From positions 1,922,001-1,986,000 of the forward strand of contig NZ_JACEMU010000004.1 of assembly GCF_013868135.1 (NCBI RefSeq): a DNA stretch of 64,000 nucleotides, written 5' to 3'. Under the pieces are notes generated by a model, which saw only the letters and a list, made by a program, of their open reading frames with translations, was not told the origin of the DNA and made no database searches. The position numbers and the translations under genes are program-made. The DNA comes from Paracoccus sp. S1E-3. Its GTDB lineage: Bacteria; Pseudomonadota; Alphaproteobacteria; Rhodobacterales; Rhodobacteraceae. Of this stretch, positions 37,597 through 46,074 are shown one piece after another (positions within the stretch are counted from its first letter, which is position 1; every line of letters starts with the position of its first letter).

Positions 37597-38678
37597 CCGC
37601 CATAAATCTTTATCGCGACCAATTCACCGAAGCGCGGCGCCCGGTGCTGCATCATGGTCAGATCGGCGTGGATATCTGGCGCAGCCCGACCGGCGTTGAG
37701 ATGCTGCGGATGCGCAACCCGAGGGGGCAGGTGACAATCCTGCCCTTCATGGGCCAGATGTTGTGGGATGCCAGTTTCGACGGCCTGAATCTTGGCATGT
37801 CGAGTCAGTTCGACAATCCCCGCCCGGCCGCGACGATCATCGGAACCTATGGCTGCCTCGGCTATCACGCGGGGCTTCTCGCCAATGGCGTGCCGGGGCC
37901 TGACGACAGCCATCAGGTCCATGGCGAATTTCCGACCTGCCGCATGGATCAGGCGATGCTGTTCACCGGCGAGGATGACAACGGTCGCTGGGTCGAGCTT
38001 TGGGGGCGGTGCAATTATGTCGAGGGCTTCGGCCCGCATTATGACGCAGAGCCGACCGTGCGCATCCATGAAGGCGGGACCATGATCGACTGGGGCATGC
38101 GGGTCTGGAACCGCTCGGCCTTTCCGATGCCGCTGCAATACATGGCGCATCTGAACCCGGCCTTCCTGCCCGGCGCGACCATCCACCAGCCCGCGCCCTT
38201 CACGCCGGACCGCACGCAGGTCCGCCGCGCCGTGCCGCGCCACGTGACCCCGACCCCGGATTATCTGGCCTTTCTTGACCAGCTGGCCGCCGATCCCGGC
38301 CTGATGCGGGTGCTGGACCGCGACGAATACCAGCCGGAACAGGTGTTCTATATTCGCGATCCGGGTACGGATGGCGACGGCGTGGCTCACCTGATGTTGC
38401 GCCGGCCCGAAGGCGACGGGATCGCGCTTGGCTATCGCCCCGATCGACTGCCGAAGCTGGTGCGCTGGATCATGGCCAATGGCGACAGCAAGGTCGCAGG
38501 CTTCGCGCTGCCCGCGACCTCGGAGCCGGAGGGTCGCACAGCCGAGCTGGCAAAGGGCAACGTGATCGAACTGGCGCCCGGCGCAGAGGCGCGGTTTTCG
38601 GTGCGCTTCGGCTATGTTACGGCGGATGAGGCCGAGGAACTGGCACAGGTGATCGCAAGCACAGGGGGCGAGGGATGA
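37593..38678 (+). CDS. DUF4432 family protein (aldose-epimerase-like fold)
   Basis: A 361-residue cytoplasmic protein assigned to DUF4432, related to the galactose-mutarotase superfamily. Supporting blocks are ILPFMGQMLWDASFDGLNLG, GTYGCLGYHAGLLANGVPGP and HQVHGEFPTCRMDQAM, with His residues in positions typical of carbohydrate-binding epimerase folds. Members often lie in sugar-uptake operons and may act as an epimerase or mutarotase on the imported sugar; that is inference. It overlaps both neighbours by four bases, so it belongs to the operon. Confidence 0.8.
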   Translation: MTAINLYRDQFTEARRPVLHHGQIGVDIWRSPTGVEMLRMRNPRGQVTILPFMGQMLWDASFDGLNLGMSSQFDNPRPAATIIGTYGCLGYHAGLLANGVPGPDDSHQVHGEFPTCRMDQAMLFTGEDDNGRWVELWGRCNYVEGFGPHYDAEPTVRIHEGGTMIDWGMRVWNRSAFPMPLQYMAHLNPAFLPGATIHQPAPFTPDRTQVRRAVPRHVTPTPDYLAFLDQLAADPGLMRVLDRDEYQPEQVFYIRDPGTDGDGVAHLMLRRPEGDGIALGYRPDRLPKLVRWIMANGDSKVAGFALPATSEPEGRTAELAKGNVIELAPGAEARFSVRFGYVTADEAEELAQVIASTGGEG

Positions 38679-39601
38679 GGAAAGGCCGCATCGGCGTTGT
38701 CGGGTCGAACATGATCGACCTCATCACCTATACCGACCGGATGCCCGGCCCCGGCGAGACCATCGAGGCGCCCGATTTCGAACTGGGCTTCGGCGGCAAG
38801 GGCGCCAATCAGGCGGTCGCGGCGGCGCGGCTGGGATCGCAGGTGATGATGGTCACCTGCGTCGGCGACGACATGTTCGGCCACCAGCAGATCCAGAACT
38901 TCACCACCAATGGCATCGATACCGGCCATGTGCGCATGGTGACGGGCAAGCCCTCGGGCGTGGCCCCGATCTTCGTCGAACCCTCGGGCGAGAACGCCAT
39001 CCTGATCGTGAAGGGCGCGAATGCGGCGCTGTCCCCTGCCGATGTCGACGCCGCCGAGGCAAACCTGTCGCAATGTGACGTGATCCTGATGCAGCTCGAG
39101 GTGCCGCTGGAGGTGGTCTATCACACCATCGCCATGGCCGCGCGCCACGGCATCACTACGGTGCTGAACCCGGCCCCCGCCAGCCGCGCGCTGGAGGTGC
39201 CGCGGCTGTCCGGCCTGTCGTTCTTCTGCCCCAACGAAACCGAACTTGCGACGCTGACCGGCCTGCCCACCGAAACCGAGGCAGAAATCCTGACCGCCGC
39301 CCGCCAGCTGATCGGGCAGGGGATCGGCCAGGTGGTGGTGACCCTCGGCGGCCGCGGCGCCCGGCTGGTCACGGCTGATGCGGTGCAGGACATCGCCCCG
39401 GTGAAGGTCACCCCGGTCGACACCACGGGCGCCGGCGACGCCTTCATCGGCAGCTTCGCGCATTTCTTCGCCTCCGGCATGGCCGCGCCGCAGGCGCTGA
39501 CGCAGGCGGCGCGCTATGCCGCCATGTCGATCACCCGGCGCGGCACCCAGAAATCCTATCCAACTGCGCAGGAATTCGCGGCATCCGGCCCGGCAGCCTA
39601 A
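38675..39601 (+). CDS. rbsK: Ribokinase-type sugar kinase (PfkB family)
   Basis: A 308-residue PfkB carbohydrate kinase that best fits ribokinase, which phosphorylates ribose at O5. Substrate motifs are GSNMIDLITYTDRMPGPGET and FGGKGANQAVAAARLG. The ATP/anion-hole motif is VDTTGAGDAFIGSFAHF with catalytic Asp in GAGD. Its place at the end of the ABC operon suggests it traps the imported sugar by phosphorylation. Other pentose or nucleoside kinases of the family are possible. Its stop overlaps, on the opposite strand, the stop of the GT51-like gene. Confidence 0.88.
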   Translation: MRKGRIGVVGSNMIDLITYTDRMPGPGETIEAPDFELGFGGKGANQAVAAARLGSQVMMVTCVGDDMFGHQQIQNFTTNGIDTGHVRMVTGKPSGVAPIFVEPSGENAILIVKGANAALSPADVDAAEANLSQCDVILMQLEVPLEVVYHTIAMAARHGITTVLNPAPASRALEVPRLSGLSFFCPNETELATLTGLPTETEAEILTAARQLIGQGIGQVVVTLGGRGARLVTADAVQDIAPVKVTPVDTTGAGDAFIGSFAHFFASGMAAPQALTQAARYAAMSITRRGTQKSYPTAQEFAASGPAA

Positions 39602-40266
39602 TCCGCTGCCGATGTCGGGCAGGTCCCCAGCGGTGAACGCACATCAAGGGGCTGTGCCATTGCGGCCGCGGCCTCCTGCGGGGACACGAGGCCGCTTTCA
39701 GCCATTTCGGTCAGCACATCATTGCGCCGCTCCAGGGCGCGGTCGGCCTTCTTTTGCGGGTGAAACTGTGCTGGGGCGACGGGAAGGGCCGCCAGCAATG
39801 CCGCTTCGTGAAGGTGCAGTTCCTCGGTTTGTTTGCCGAAATAGGCACGGGCGGCACCATCCACGCCGAAACAGGACTGCCCCAGGAAAACACCGTGCAC
39901 ATACCAGTTCAGGATTTCATCCCGGCTGAGTGCCTGGGCAATGGCGGCGCTCACGGCTAAGCGTTGCCCGCCCAGGTCGGGTTGATACATCAGTCCGACG
40001 CCGGCTGTGATGGTTGACCGACTGGGCGAGCGCTTGAAGAATTTTCTGTCCTGGCCGGTCAGGAAGGCGTCCAGAACCAAGCGGGGCGCGGCGGACCATG
40101 CGCCTTTTGCAGATTCATATGCGGCGCGCACAGCCTTGGGGCGCAGAAACGGAAATTCATCCTGCGACTGGGCGGAGGCGGGCGACATGACCGACAGCAA
40201 AACCACAGTCGTGGCGGCCAGCCATTGGCATCGCTGAACCCACCCGCCGAAGAACATCCGGCCCAT
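39598..40266 (-). CDS. Secreted GT51-like protein lacking both catalytic glutamates
   Basis: A 222-residue exported protein (signal peptide around residues 10-32, ending SPASAQ). Homology to the peptidoglycan glycosyltransferase fold is clear in the second half: EILNWYVHGVFLGQS, VDGAARAYFGK, LHLHEAALLAALPVAP and ALERRNDVL. The first catalytic Glu position reads Gln72 (LTGQDRKFF, normally tEDrrFy). The second reads Asn120 (EILNWY, normally ILExY). The lipid-II loop GGSTITQQ is reduced to SRSTITAG. There is no membrane anchor or transpeptidase domain. So it is probably not an active polymerase. The ATG follows the rlmN TAA with no gap, implying coupled translation. Function unknown. Confidence 0.75.
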   Translation of the reverse strand: MGRMFFGGWVQRCQWLAATTVVLLSVMSPASAQSQDEFPFLRPKAVRAAYESAKGAWSAAPRLVLDAFLTGQDRKFFKRSPSRSTITAGVGLMYQPDLGGQRLAVSAAIAQALSRDEILNWYVHGVFLGQSCFGVDGAARAYFGKQTEELHLHEAALLAALPVAPAQFHPQKKADRALERRNDVLTEMAESGLVSPQEAAAAMAQPLDVRSPLGTCPTSAAD

Positions 40267-41439
40267 TTACACCCGCGCTTCCGCCTCGACCTGCGCTTTC
40301 GACTTCCGCCCGCGCTCGGTCGCGGATTTCAGCTGCCCGCAGGCGGCCATGATATCCTCGCCGCGCGGCGTGCGGATCGGGCTCGCATAGCCGGCCTTGT
40401 AGATGATGTCGGCGAATTTCTCGATCCGCTCCCAGCTCGACCGCTTATAGGGCGCGCCGGGCCATTCGTTGAACGGGATCAGGTTGATCTTCGCCGGGAT
40501 GCCCCGGATCAGCTTGACCAGACGGCGCGCGTCCTCGTCGCTATCATTGATCCCGTCCAGCATCACATATTCAAAGGTGATCCGTTCGGAGTTCGACAGT
40601 TTGGGATAATCGCGCAGCGCATTCAGCAGCGTCTCGATATTCCATTTCCTGTTGATCGGCACCAGAACGTCGCGCACCGCATCGGTGGTGGCGTGGAAGC
40701 TGATCGCCAGCTGGCAGCCGATCTCCTCGGCGGTCTTGGCGATCTCCGGCACCACGCCCGAGGTCGACAGCGTGATCCGACGGCGCGACAGCGACAGCCC
40801 CTCGCCATCCATGGTGACGCGCATCGCATCGCGCACGGCGTCGAAATTATACAAGGGCTCGCCCATGCCCATCAGCACGACATTGCTGACCAGCCGGGTT
40901 TCGTCTTTCGGCGCGCCCGGCTCGGGCCATTCGCCCAGATCGTCGCGCGCCAGCAGGATCTGGCCGACGATCTCGCCCGCCGTCAGGTTGCGCACCAGCT
41001 TCTGCGTGCCGGTGTGGCAGAAGGAACAGGTCAGCGTGCAGCCGACCTGCGAGGACACGCACAGAGTGCCGCGATTTTCCTCGGGGATATAGACCGCCTC
41101 GACCTCGTGGCCGCCGGCGATCCTCAGCAGGTATTTGCGTGTCCCGTCTTCCGAGACCTGCCGCGTCACCACCTCGGGCACGGAAATCTCGAATTTCTCC
41201 GCCAGCAGGGCGCGGTAATCCTTGGCGAGATTGGTCATCAGGGCGAAATCGCGCACGCCCCAGTGATAGACCCATTGCCAGATCTGCCCGACCCGCATCC
41301 TGGCCTGTTTTTCAGGTGTCCCGGCGGCGATCAGCGCCTCGCGCAGCTGATCGCGGGTCAGGCCGACGATATTCGCCCGCCCGGTTTCGGGCAGCTTGCG
41401 CGGAATGGTCAGCACGTCTTGCGTGATCGGGGCGGTCAT
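40267..41439 (-). CDS. rlmN: Dual-specificity rRNA/tRNA methyltransferase RlmN
   Basis: A 390-residue radical-SAM enzyme that methylates C2 of A2503 in 23S rRNA and A37 of some tRNAs. The 4Fe-4S cluster Cys motif is in [18 protein letters not shown] (CxxxCxxC). Other conserved blocks are [26 protein letters not shown] and [12 protein letters not shown]. The catalytic methyl-carrying Cys is in the C-terminal MAACGQLKS. It runs MTAPITQD at the start, with about the usual family length. It is followed without a gap by the GT51-like gene. Confidence 0.96.
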   Translation of the reverse strand: MTAPITQDVLTIPRKLPETGRANIVGLTRDQLREALIAAGTPEKQARMRVGQIWQWVYHWGVRDFALMTNLAKDYRALLAEKFEISVPEVVTRQVSEDGTRKYLLRIAGGHEVEAVYIPEENRGTLCVSSQVGCTLTCSFCHTGTQKLVRNLTAGEIVGQILLARDDLGEWPEPGAPKDETRLVSNVVLMGMGEPLYNFDAVRDAMRVTMDGEGLSLSRRRITLSTSGVVPEIAKTAEEIGCQLAISFHATTDAVRDVLVPINRKWNIETLLNALRDYPKLSNSERITFEYVMLDGINDSDEDARRLVKLIRGIPAKINLIPFNEWPGAPYKRSSWERIEKFADIIYKAGYASPIRTPRGEDIMAACGQLKSATERGRKSKAQVEAEARV

Positions 41440-41535
41440 GGCGGCAGATTCCTTGGGAAGACCGCAGACATAATGAAAAACCGGCCGCCGATCAAGGCAG
41501 CCGTTTCATTCTGGCATAAATATCCTGCTGGGGTG

Positions 41536-41554
41536 CGGGGGCGCGCAGCCCCCG
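41536..41554 (-). terminator. GC hairpin after ialB
   Basis: CGGGGGC and GCCCCCG form a perfect 7-bp stem with a 5-base loop, nine bases past the ialB stop. There is no T run on either side, so terminator function is uncertain. Confidence 0.4.
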
Positions 41555-41562
41555 TCACGGCC

Positions 41563-42087
41563 TTACTGGCAGCTGGCCTTCGCCTTGTTGGTCGCGGCGG
41601 TGATGCCCGACAGGCTGAAGGTGTCGACCGTCTGCGTCCCGCGCGAGGAGACGGCCGTGAGCGTCGCGCTCGACCCGGCCCGCAGCGCGGCGATCAGCTT
41701 GGCATCTTCCCCGTTCGAGCCGGTCCAGGCATTTTCGCCCTCGGTGAACAGGTCGAACTTGTTGCCGCCGACATCCACCTTCACGGTCGAGCCGGGCTTG
41801 AACGGATAACCGCCGGTGAAGCTGACCTCGCCCGCCGCGCCGGGGCGATAGGCGATATACAGCCGGATATCGCCGCGTTCGACCTGAACGGTTTTCCCGT
41901 CGCGGGTATTGGCCGAGGATTTGGGCGGCGACACGGCCCAGCATTCCTTGGGATTGCTGCCACCGAAGATCGTCCAGTCCCCTTCGGTGCCGATGACATT
42001 GGTGGATTCCTGTGCCAGCGCGGGGCCGGCCAGTCCGGTCGCGACAGCGATGATTGCGGCCGCGCCGCGCAGCTTGGTGATGGTCAT
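41563..42087 (-). CDS. Invasion-associated locus B (IalB) family protein
   Basis: A 174-residue exported protein with signal peptide MTITKLRGAAAIIAVATGLA and cleavage near ALAQES. The body matches the IalB family (PF06776): WTIFGGSNPKECWAVSPPKS, then RLYIAYRPGAAGEVSF and a C-terminal TFSLSGITAATNKAKASC. Two cysteines (in KECW and the penultimate KASCQ) could form a disulfide. Despite the name, first given in Bartonella, the family is widespread in free-living Rhodobacteraceae and its role is unclear. GGCAGGAGGCAGAAC precedes the ATG. Monocistronic. Confidence 0.82.
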   Translation of the reverse strand: MTITKLRGAAAIIAVATGLAGPALAQESTNVIGTEGDWTIFGGSNPKECWAVSPPKSSANTRDGKTVQVERGDIRLYIAYRPGAAGEVSFTGGYPFKPGSTVKVDVGGNKFDLFTEGENAWTGSNGEDAKLIAALRAGSSATLTAVSSRGTQTVDTFSLSGITAATNKAKASCQ

Positions 42088-42234
42088 GTTCTGCCTCCTG
42101 CCGATAGCGTTCTTGACGATGCCTGTGGCCTTTGATGCGGTTCGCCGTCAAGATAGCGCCAAATCAATGCGCGAAAAAACCCCAATCGGCACGAAATCGC
42201 GCATTTGTCAGTAAATTCGGATGAAGGAGCAGCC

Positions 42235-43221
42235 ATGTCTGCGGTGGAAATGATCGAACTTTGGCGCGGCGACCTGTTGGAGGGGGTGCATCGCGGTCAC
42301 GCCGTCATCCATGACGGGCGCGATGTGGTCGCCGCCTGGGGTGATCCGGGCAAGGTGATCTTCCCTCGCTCGTCCTGCAAGATGATCCAGGCGCTGCCGC
42401 TGCTGGAATCGGGCGCGGCCGATGCGGCAGGGCTTCAGCCCGAGCAGTTGGCGCTGTCCTGCGCCTCGCATAACGGCGCCGCGCTGCATGCCGGCAAGGT
42501 CGGTGCCTGGCTGGAGGGGCTGGGGCTTGGCGAAAGCGATCTGCGCTGCGGCTGTCATATGCCCTGGGACAAGGATGAAAACCGCCGGCTGACCTGTTCG
42601 GACCACGCGCCCAGCCAGCTGCACAACAATTGCTCGGGCAAACATGCGGGGTTTCTGACCTGGACTCGCCACGCGGGTGCAGGCCCTGAATATGTGGCGA
42701 TCGACCACCCGTTGCAGCAGGCCATCCGACAGGCCACCGCCGAGGTGACTGGGGAAGACCCTGCAGGTTACGGCATCGACGGCTGCTCGGCGCCGAATTT
42801 CGCCGGCTCGATCACCGGGCTTGCCCGCGCCATGGCGGCATTCGCCCAACCGGGCGGCGATGCGCGCGGGCAGGCGATGGCGCGGCTGGTCCAAGCGATG
42901 ACCGCCTATCCCGAACTGGTCGCCGGCGAGGGTCGCGCCTGCACCGAACTGATGCGCGCCATGGGCGGCCGGGTCGCAGTCAAGACCGGGGCCGAGGCGG
43001 TCTTCATTGCCATCATCCCCGAGAAAAAACTTGGCGTGGCCGTCAAGATCGAGGACGGCGGCACCCGCGCCTCGGAAGCCGCGATCACCGCGCTGCTCGT
43101 CCATCTGGGGGTGCTGGACAAGGATCACCCGGTGGTCGGCAAATATCTGACGGATCCGATGAAGAACTGGCGCGGGATCGAGGTCGGCGGCCTGCGCCTC
43201 GCGCCCGGCTTTCCGCGCTGA
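42235..43221 (+). CDS. Asparaginase (Asparaginase_II family, Rhizobium type)
   Basis: A 328-residue enzyme of PF06089, the rhizobial-type L-asparaginase family, which is unrelated to the enteric enzymes and has a beta-lactamase-like fold. The SxxK pair is Ser46-Lys49 in FPRSSCKMIQ. Conserved Cys-containing blocks are NNCSGKHAGFLTW and YGIDGCSAPNF, which in the characterised R. etli enzyme bind zinc. Near the C-terminus is AVKIEDGGTRASEAA. A TTG 30 bases upstream keeps the frame open, but ATG 42235 follows GAAGGAGCAGCC. Cytoplasmic; releases aspartate and ammonia from asparagine. Divergent from ialB. Confidence 0.88.
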   Translation: MSAVEMIELWRGDLLEGVHRGHAVIHDGRDVVAAWGDPGKVIFPRSSCKMIQALPLLESGAADAAGLQPEQLALSCASHNGAALHAGKVGAWLEGLGLGESDLRCGCHMPWDKDENRRLTCSDHAPSQLHNNCSGKHAGFLTWTRHAGAGPEYVAIDHPLQQAIRQATAEVTGEDPAGYGIDGCSAPNFAGSITGLARAMAAFAQPGGDARGQAMARLVQAMTAYPELVAGEGRACTELMRAMGGRVAVKTGAEAVFIAIIPEKKLGVAVKIEDGGTRASEAAITALLVHLGVLDKDHPVVGKYLTDPMKNWRGIEVGGLRLAPGFPR

Positions 43222-43568
43222 ATCATGACGGGTCCGGTGGCGCATCCGCTGGCATATGAGCGCGGATGCGCGGCTGTGGTGCTGCCAGAATTGCGTGAAT
43301 CGAGACCGGCATCCATGGCAGGCCCCGGATCAACGCCGGCACGACCACGCTGTGCGGCAGCGCGCCGGACCAGCGCGTCGTCCCGGCAGTCGAATACGGT
43401 CTGGTGGATGTCCGTGCGCCGACTTGCAGCGCCTTGGCGCGCAGATCCAGGGCGAAGGCGCGTGCTTCTTTGGGCGCCTCTGTTTCTGTGGATGGAGCGG
43501 CCCGAATATTTCGACCCCGAAACGCTGGCGGTCTTTCGCCGCCTTCAGGGTCGCTGTGGCGGCCTGCG
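43222..43568. other. Gene-poor stretch between asparaginase and TetR genes
   Basis: About 350 bases with open frames on both strands, because the region is GC-rich, but no recognisable domain, ribosome binding site or stem-loop terminator. A weak plus-strand frame ends in ERPEYFDPETLAVFRRL, which looks protein-like, yet its upstream part does not. It could be the remains of a gene. I do not call one. Confidence 0.45.
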
Positions 43569-44195
43569 CTAGGCGGCCTTGGTCCGCAGTCCCGAGATGA
43601 ACGCCGACAGCCCCCGTTGCATCCAGATGAAGGGGTCGCCGTTGGGTTGCCAGTCGCGGAAATGCCCATCGGTATACATGCGCGACAGCCCGTAGACGAT
43701 GGCGCGGGAATCCAGCACCACGGTCTCGATATCCTGCCCCGGCGCCAGCTGGCCGTTCTCGCGGGCGCGAGTCAGCAGCTCGACCATTCTGACGCGGATG
43801 CGCGTGTTCACCATGTCCGAGGTTTCCGAGCTTTGGAAGTCGATCAGCTTGCGGTCGCTGACGATCTGGAAATGCGTCGGATGCGCGCGCACCCAGGCCA
43901 GATAGCCCTGACCGATCTTTTCCAGTTGGCCAAGCGGGTCGTGTTCCATCTCCGGGTCCTGCGCGGCGGTGACGGCGTCGAACAGCCGCTCGACCGCCTG
44001 CTCGGCGACGGCGGTCAGCAGCGCCGATTTCGACTTGAAATGCCGAAATGGGGCGCCGGGCGAGACGCCGGCCCGCTTGGCGACCTCGCGGACGGTCACC
44101 TTATCCACACCGATTTCCTCGATTAACTGGATTGTCGTCTCGATAAGCGTCGGGACGAGATTGCCGTGGTGATACGGGCGGGATTCGTCGGGCAT
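43569..44195 (-). CDS. TetR/AcrR family transcriptional regulator
   Basis: A 208-residue TetR-type repressor. The N-terminal helix-turn-helix is clear: LIETTIQLIEEIGVDKVTVR then EVAKRAGVSPGAPFRHFKSK. The ligand/dimerisation domain (from about residue 70) includes YLAWVRAHPTHFQIVSD and ends in SAFISGLRTKAA. ATG 44195 follows a GGAG box; the longer frame upstream would run through an AT-rich promoter region and is not used. No divergent or downstream partner gene is evident, so its targets are unknown. A 20-base inverted repeat 49 bases upstream is a likely autoregulatory operator. Confidence 0.9.
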   Translation of the reverse strand: MPDESRPYHHGNLVPTLIETTIQLIEEIGVDKVTVREVAKRAGVSPGAPFRHFKSKSALLTAVAEQAVERLFDAVTAAQDPEMEHDPLGQLEKIGQGYLAWVRAHPTHFQIVSDRKLIDFQSSETSDMVNTRIRVRMVELLTRARENGQLAPGQDIETVVLDSRAIVYGLSRMYTDGHFRDWQPNGDPFIWMQRGLSAFISGLRTKAA

Positions 44196-44243
44196 TCTGG
44201 TCTCCTCGGGCGCGGAGGATAGGGGCGGGATGTTAGCGGCACA

Positions 44244-44263
44244 ACCTATACTTGTATATAGGT
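44244..44263. promoter_or_regulatory. Inverted repeat, probable TetR operator
   Basis: ACCTATA (44244-44250) and TATAGGT (44257-44263) are perfect inverted half-sites with a 6-base spacer, in an AT-rich patch that stands out from its GC-rich surroundings. It lies 49 bases upstream of the TetR gene, where an autoregulatory operator is expected. Confidence 0.6.
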
Positions 44264-44681
44264 GATGTGAGCACCAATAACATATATAAGCCATGCAAAT
44301 TAAGTTACATTTCATGCCGAATGCGTGACGATCAGATCGACTCGGCCCACGCCGCCCTTGCCCCCGTTTCGGCTGAAAACCAGTGGCGCAGTCAGCGCCC
44401 GGCCCGACCATTTCGACGCTGACCGAAGGCGCGGATTGCTAGGGATGGCCATGCCGGCGTTGTGGGCGTGACGCAATGCCGCTACGTCCGGCTGATGTCC
44501 GCCCCTTCGACGATCGGGGCACGGCTCTCGCGGTGAAGGTGAGACCGTCCGGGCAAGATCAGGCACGACATGAACATCTAACGCGACGTGAACGACGCCT
44601 TTGGCGCTCGGTCATCGGCGTTCTGCCGGGCGACAGGCCCGTCACGGGCCGCTGCGGCGTCATCGCCTGCGGGCAGACATG
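44264..44681. other. Gene-poor stretch upstream of the TetR gene
   Basis: The first ~60 bases continue an AT-rich patch (for example CATATATAAG), which probably carries the TetR promoter. The rest is GC-rich with short frames on both strands but no recognisable domain. I find no RNA gene or repeat. It may be degenerate coding sequence. Confidence 0.45.
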
Positions 44682-44712
44682 AAAAAACCCGCCGCAGTGA
44701 TGCGGCGGGTTT
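44682..44712 (-). terminator. Rho-independent terminator of rpmJ
   Basis: AAACCCGCCGC (44685-44695) pairs perfectly with GCGGCGGGTTT (44702-44712) around a 6-base loop. On the minus strand it is followed by a run of T (A's at 44682-44687 on the plus strand), 35 bases after the rpmJ stop. Confidence 0.88.
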
Positions 44713-44746
44713 CAAGGTGCAGGCCCCGAGGAGCCTGTTCGTCGTC

Positions 44747-44872
44747 TCAGCCCTGACGGGCCTTGAAGCGACGGTTGGTTTTGTTGATCACATAGATCCG
44801 GCCCTTGCGGCGCACCACCTGGCAATCGCGGTGGCGGCTTTTGAGCGAGCGGAGCGAGTTGCGAACCTTCAT
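44747..44872 (-). CDS. rpmJ: 50S ribosomal protein L36 (zinc-ligand-free form)
   Basis: A 41-residue L36 read on the minus strand: it begins [20 protein letters not shown], continues [20 protein letters not shown] and ends in Gly. It keeps a single Cys, so it lacks the CxxC...CxxxxH zinc ribbon of the C+ form. This is the longer C- type normal in alphaproteobacteria. It binds near the peptidyl-transferase region of 23S rRNA. A strong terminator follows, and a tRNA gene lies upstream on the same strand. Confidence 0.96.
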   Translation of the reverse strand: MKVRNSLRSLKSRHRDCQVVRRKGRIYVINKTNRRFKARQG

Positions 44873-44959
44873 CGGTCTTGTCCTCATCGCGGCGCTCAGC
44901 CAAGCGCCTTGAAACTCAAATACCTCCGAGCCGCTTGCGGCTGCCCGGAGGCGCGAAAA

Positions 44960-45034
44960 TGGTGGGCGGTACTGGGATCGAACCAGTGGCCACTACGATG
45001 TCAACGTAGTGCTCTACCGCTGAGCTAACCGCCC
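44960..45034 (-). tRNA. tRNA-Val (anticodon GAC)
   Basis: The minus strand folds into a full cloverleaf of 75 nt. The acceptor is GGGCGGT with ACCGCCC, the D stem GCTC/GAGC and the anticodon stem CTACG/CGTAG. The anticodon loop is TTGACAT, the variable loop has five bases, and the T stem is ACTGG/CCAGT with loop TTCGATC. The discriminator A and an encoded CCA end it at 44960. Confidence 0.97.
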
Positions 45035-45195
45035 GTTCCCGTGCGCATCTGCCCGTCTGAGGCGGGATTCGCGTCGGTTCGAGGGTCTATATAGGCAGTC
45101 CGCAGGGGTTTCAAGACGGTTGGCGACAGAAAAACGCACAGCTATAAATCATTGGAGAGGGGCGGCAAATCGCCGTCGGACATGGGGGAAAGTCC

Positions 45196-46074
45196 ATGAC
45201 CCAGGGCGCGACGCCACCGGACGGCTTCGGGCACGAATTGCGCCGCCCGAACGAATGGGCCAGCGGTGTGATCGTCTGTTCGCCGCATTCGGGACGCGAT
45301 TTCCCGGACTGGTTCCTTCGGGAAACCTGTATTGGTATCAATGCCTTGCGCTCGTCCGAGGATGCGTTCATCGACCGGCTGATCCAGCCTGCGCTGGCGG
45401 CGGGTGCGGTCACGCTTTCGGCGCGACTGCCGCGCAGCATCGTCGATCTGAACCGCGCCGCCTCCGAACTGGACCCCGGCGCGGTGGAATGCGCGCCCGC
45501 CCGCACGCCTTCGCCGCGGGCACTGGCGGGCCTGGGGGTGATTCCCCGCGTCGTCTCGGGCGCGCGCCCGATTCGTCTGGCGCCGATCACCCTGACCGAG
45601 GCGCGCCGCCGCATCGACACCTACTGGCGTCCCTATCACGCGGCGCTGCGGGGGCTGATCGACGAAGCGCTGGCGCGGTTCGGCTGGGCCATCATCATCG
45701 ACATGCATTCGATGCCGCATGACGCGATCTCGCATCTCGTGTCGCCCCTGCCGGACGTGATCATCGGCGATCGTCACGGTGTCAGTTGCGGGCCGATCCT
45801 GCGCGAGACGGTCTGCACGCTGATGCGGCTGGCCGGCTTTCGGATACGTCTCAACGCGCCGTTTTCCGGCGCCTATGTCGCCAATGCCTACGGGCGCCCG
45901 GCCCAGAACGTCCATGTCCTGCAGATCGAGATCGACCGCGATCTGTATCTGGACCCGGTCAGCATGGAGCCCTCGGACGGTTATGATGCCCTGGCCGAGC
46001 GGCTGGGCCGCGTGCTGGCGCGGGTGGCGCAGCTGCGCCCCGATGCCGGTCACGGCAAGGTCGCCGCCGAATGA
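45196..46074 (+). CDS. N-formylglutamate amidohydrolase family protein
   Basis: A 292-residue member of the FGase family (PF05013), zinc-dependent hydrolases that release glutamate and formate from N-formylglutamate in histidine degradation, or act on related acyl amino acids. Motifs are VIVCSPHSGRDFPDWF, IIIDMHSMPHDA and VIIGDRHGVSCG; these His/Asp/Glu residues are the usual metal ligands. No hut genes are nearby, so a histidine role is not assured. GGGGGAAAGTCC precedes the ATG. Its stop overlaps the Nudix start by four bases. Confidence 0.87.
   Translation: MTQGATPPDGFGHELRRPNEWASGVIVCSPHSGRDFPDWFLRETCIGINALRSSEDAFIDRLIQPALAAGAVTLSARLPRSIVDLNRAASELDPGAVECAPARTPSPRALAGLGVIPRVVSGARPIRLAPITLTEARRRIDTYWRPYHAALRGLIDEALARFGWAIIIDMHSMPHDAISHLVSPLPDVIIGDRHGVSCGPILRETVCTLMRLAGFRIRLNAPFSGAYVANAYGRPAQNVHVLQIEIDRDLYLDPVSMEPSDGYDALAERLGRVLARVAQLRPDAGHGKVAAE

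Noticed and set aside
44712..44903. A 63-residue minus-strand frame overlapping rpmJ
   Set aside because: It is an off-frame shadow; the true product is the 41-residue L36 in a different frame.
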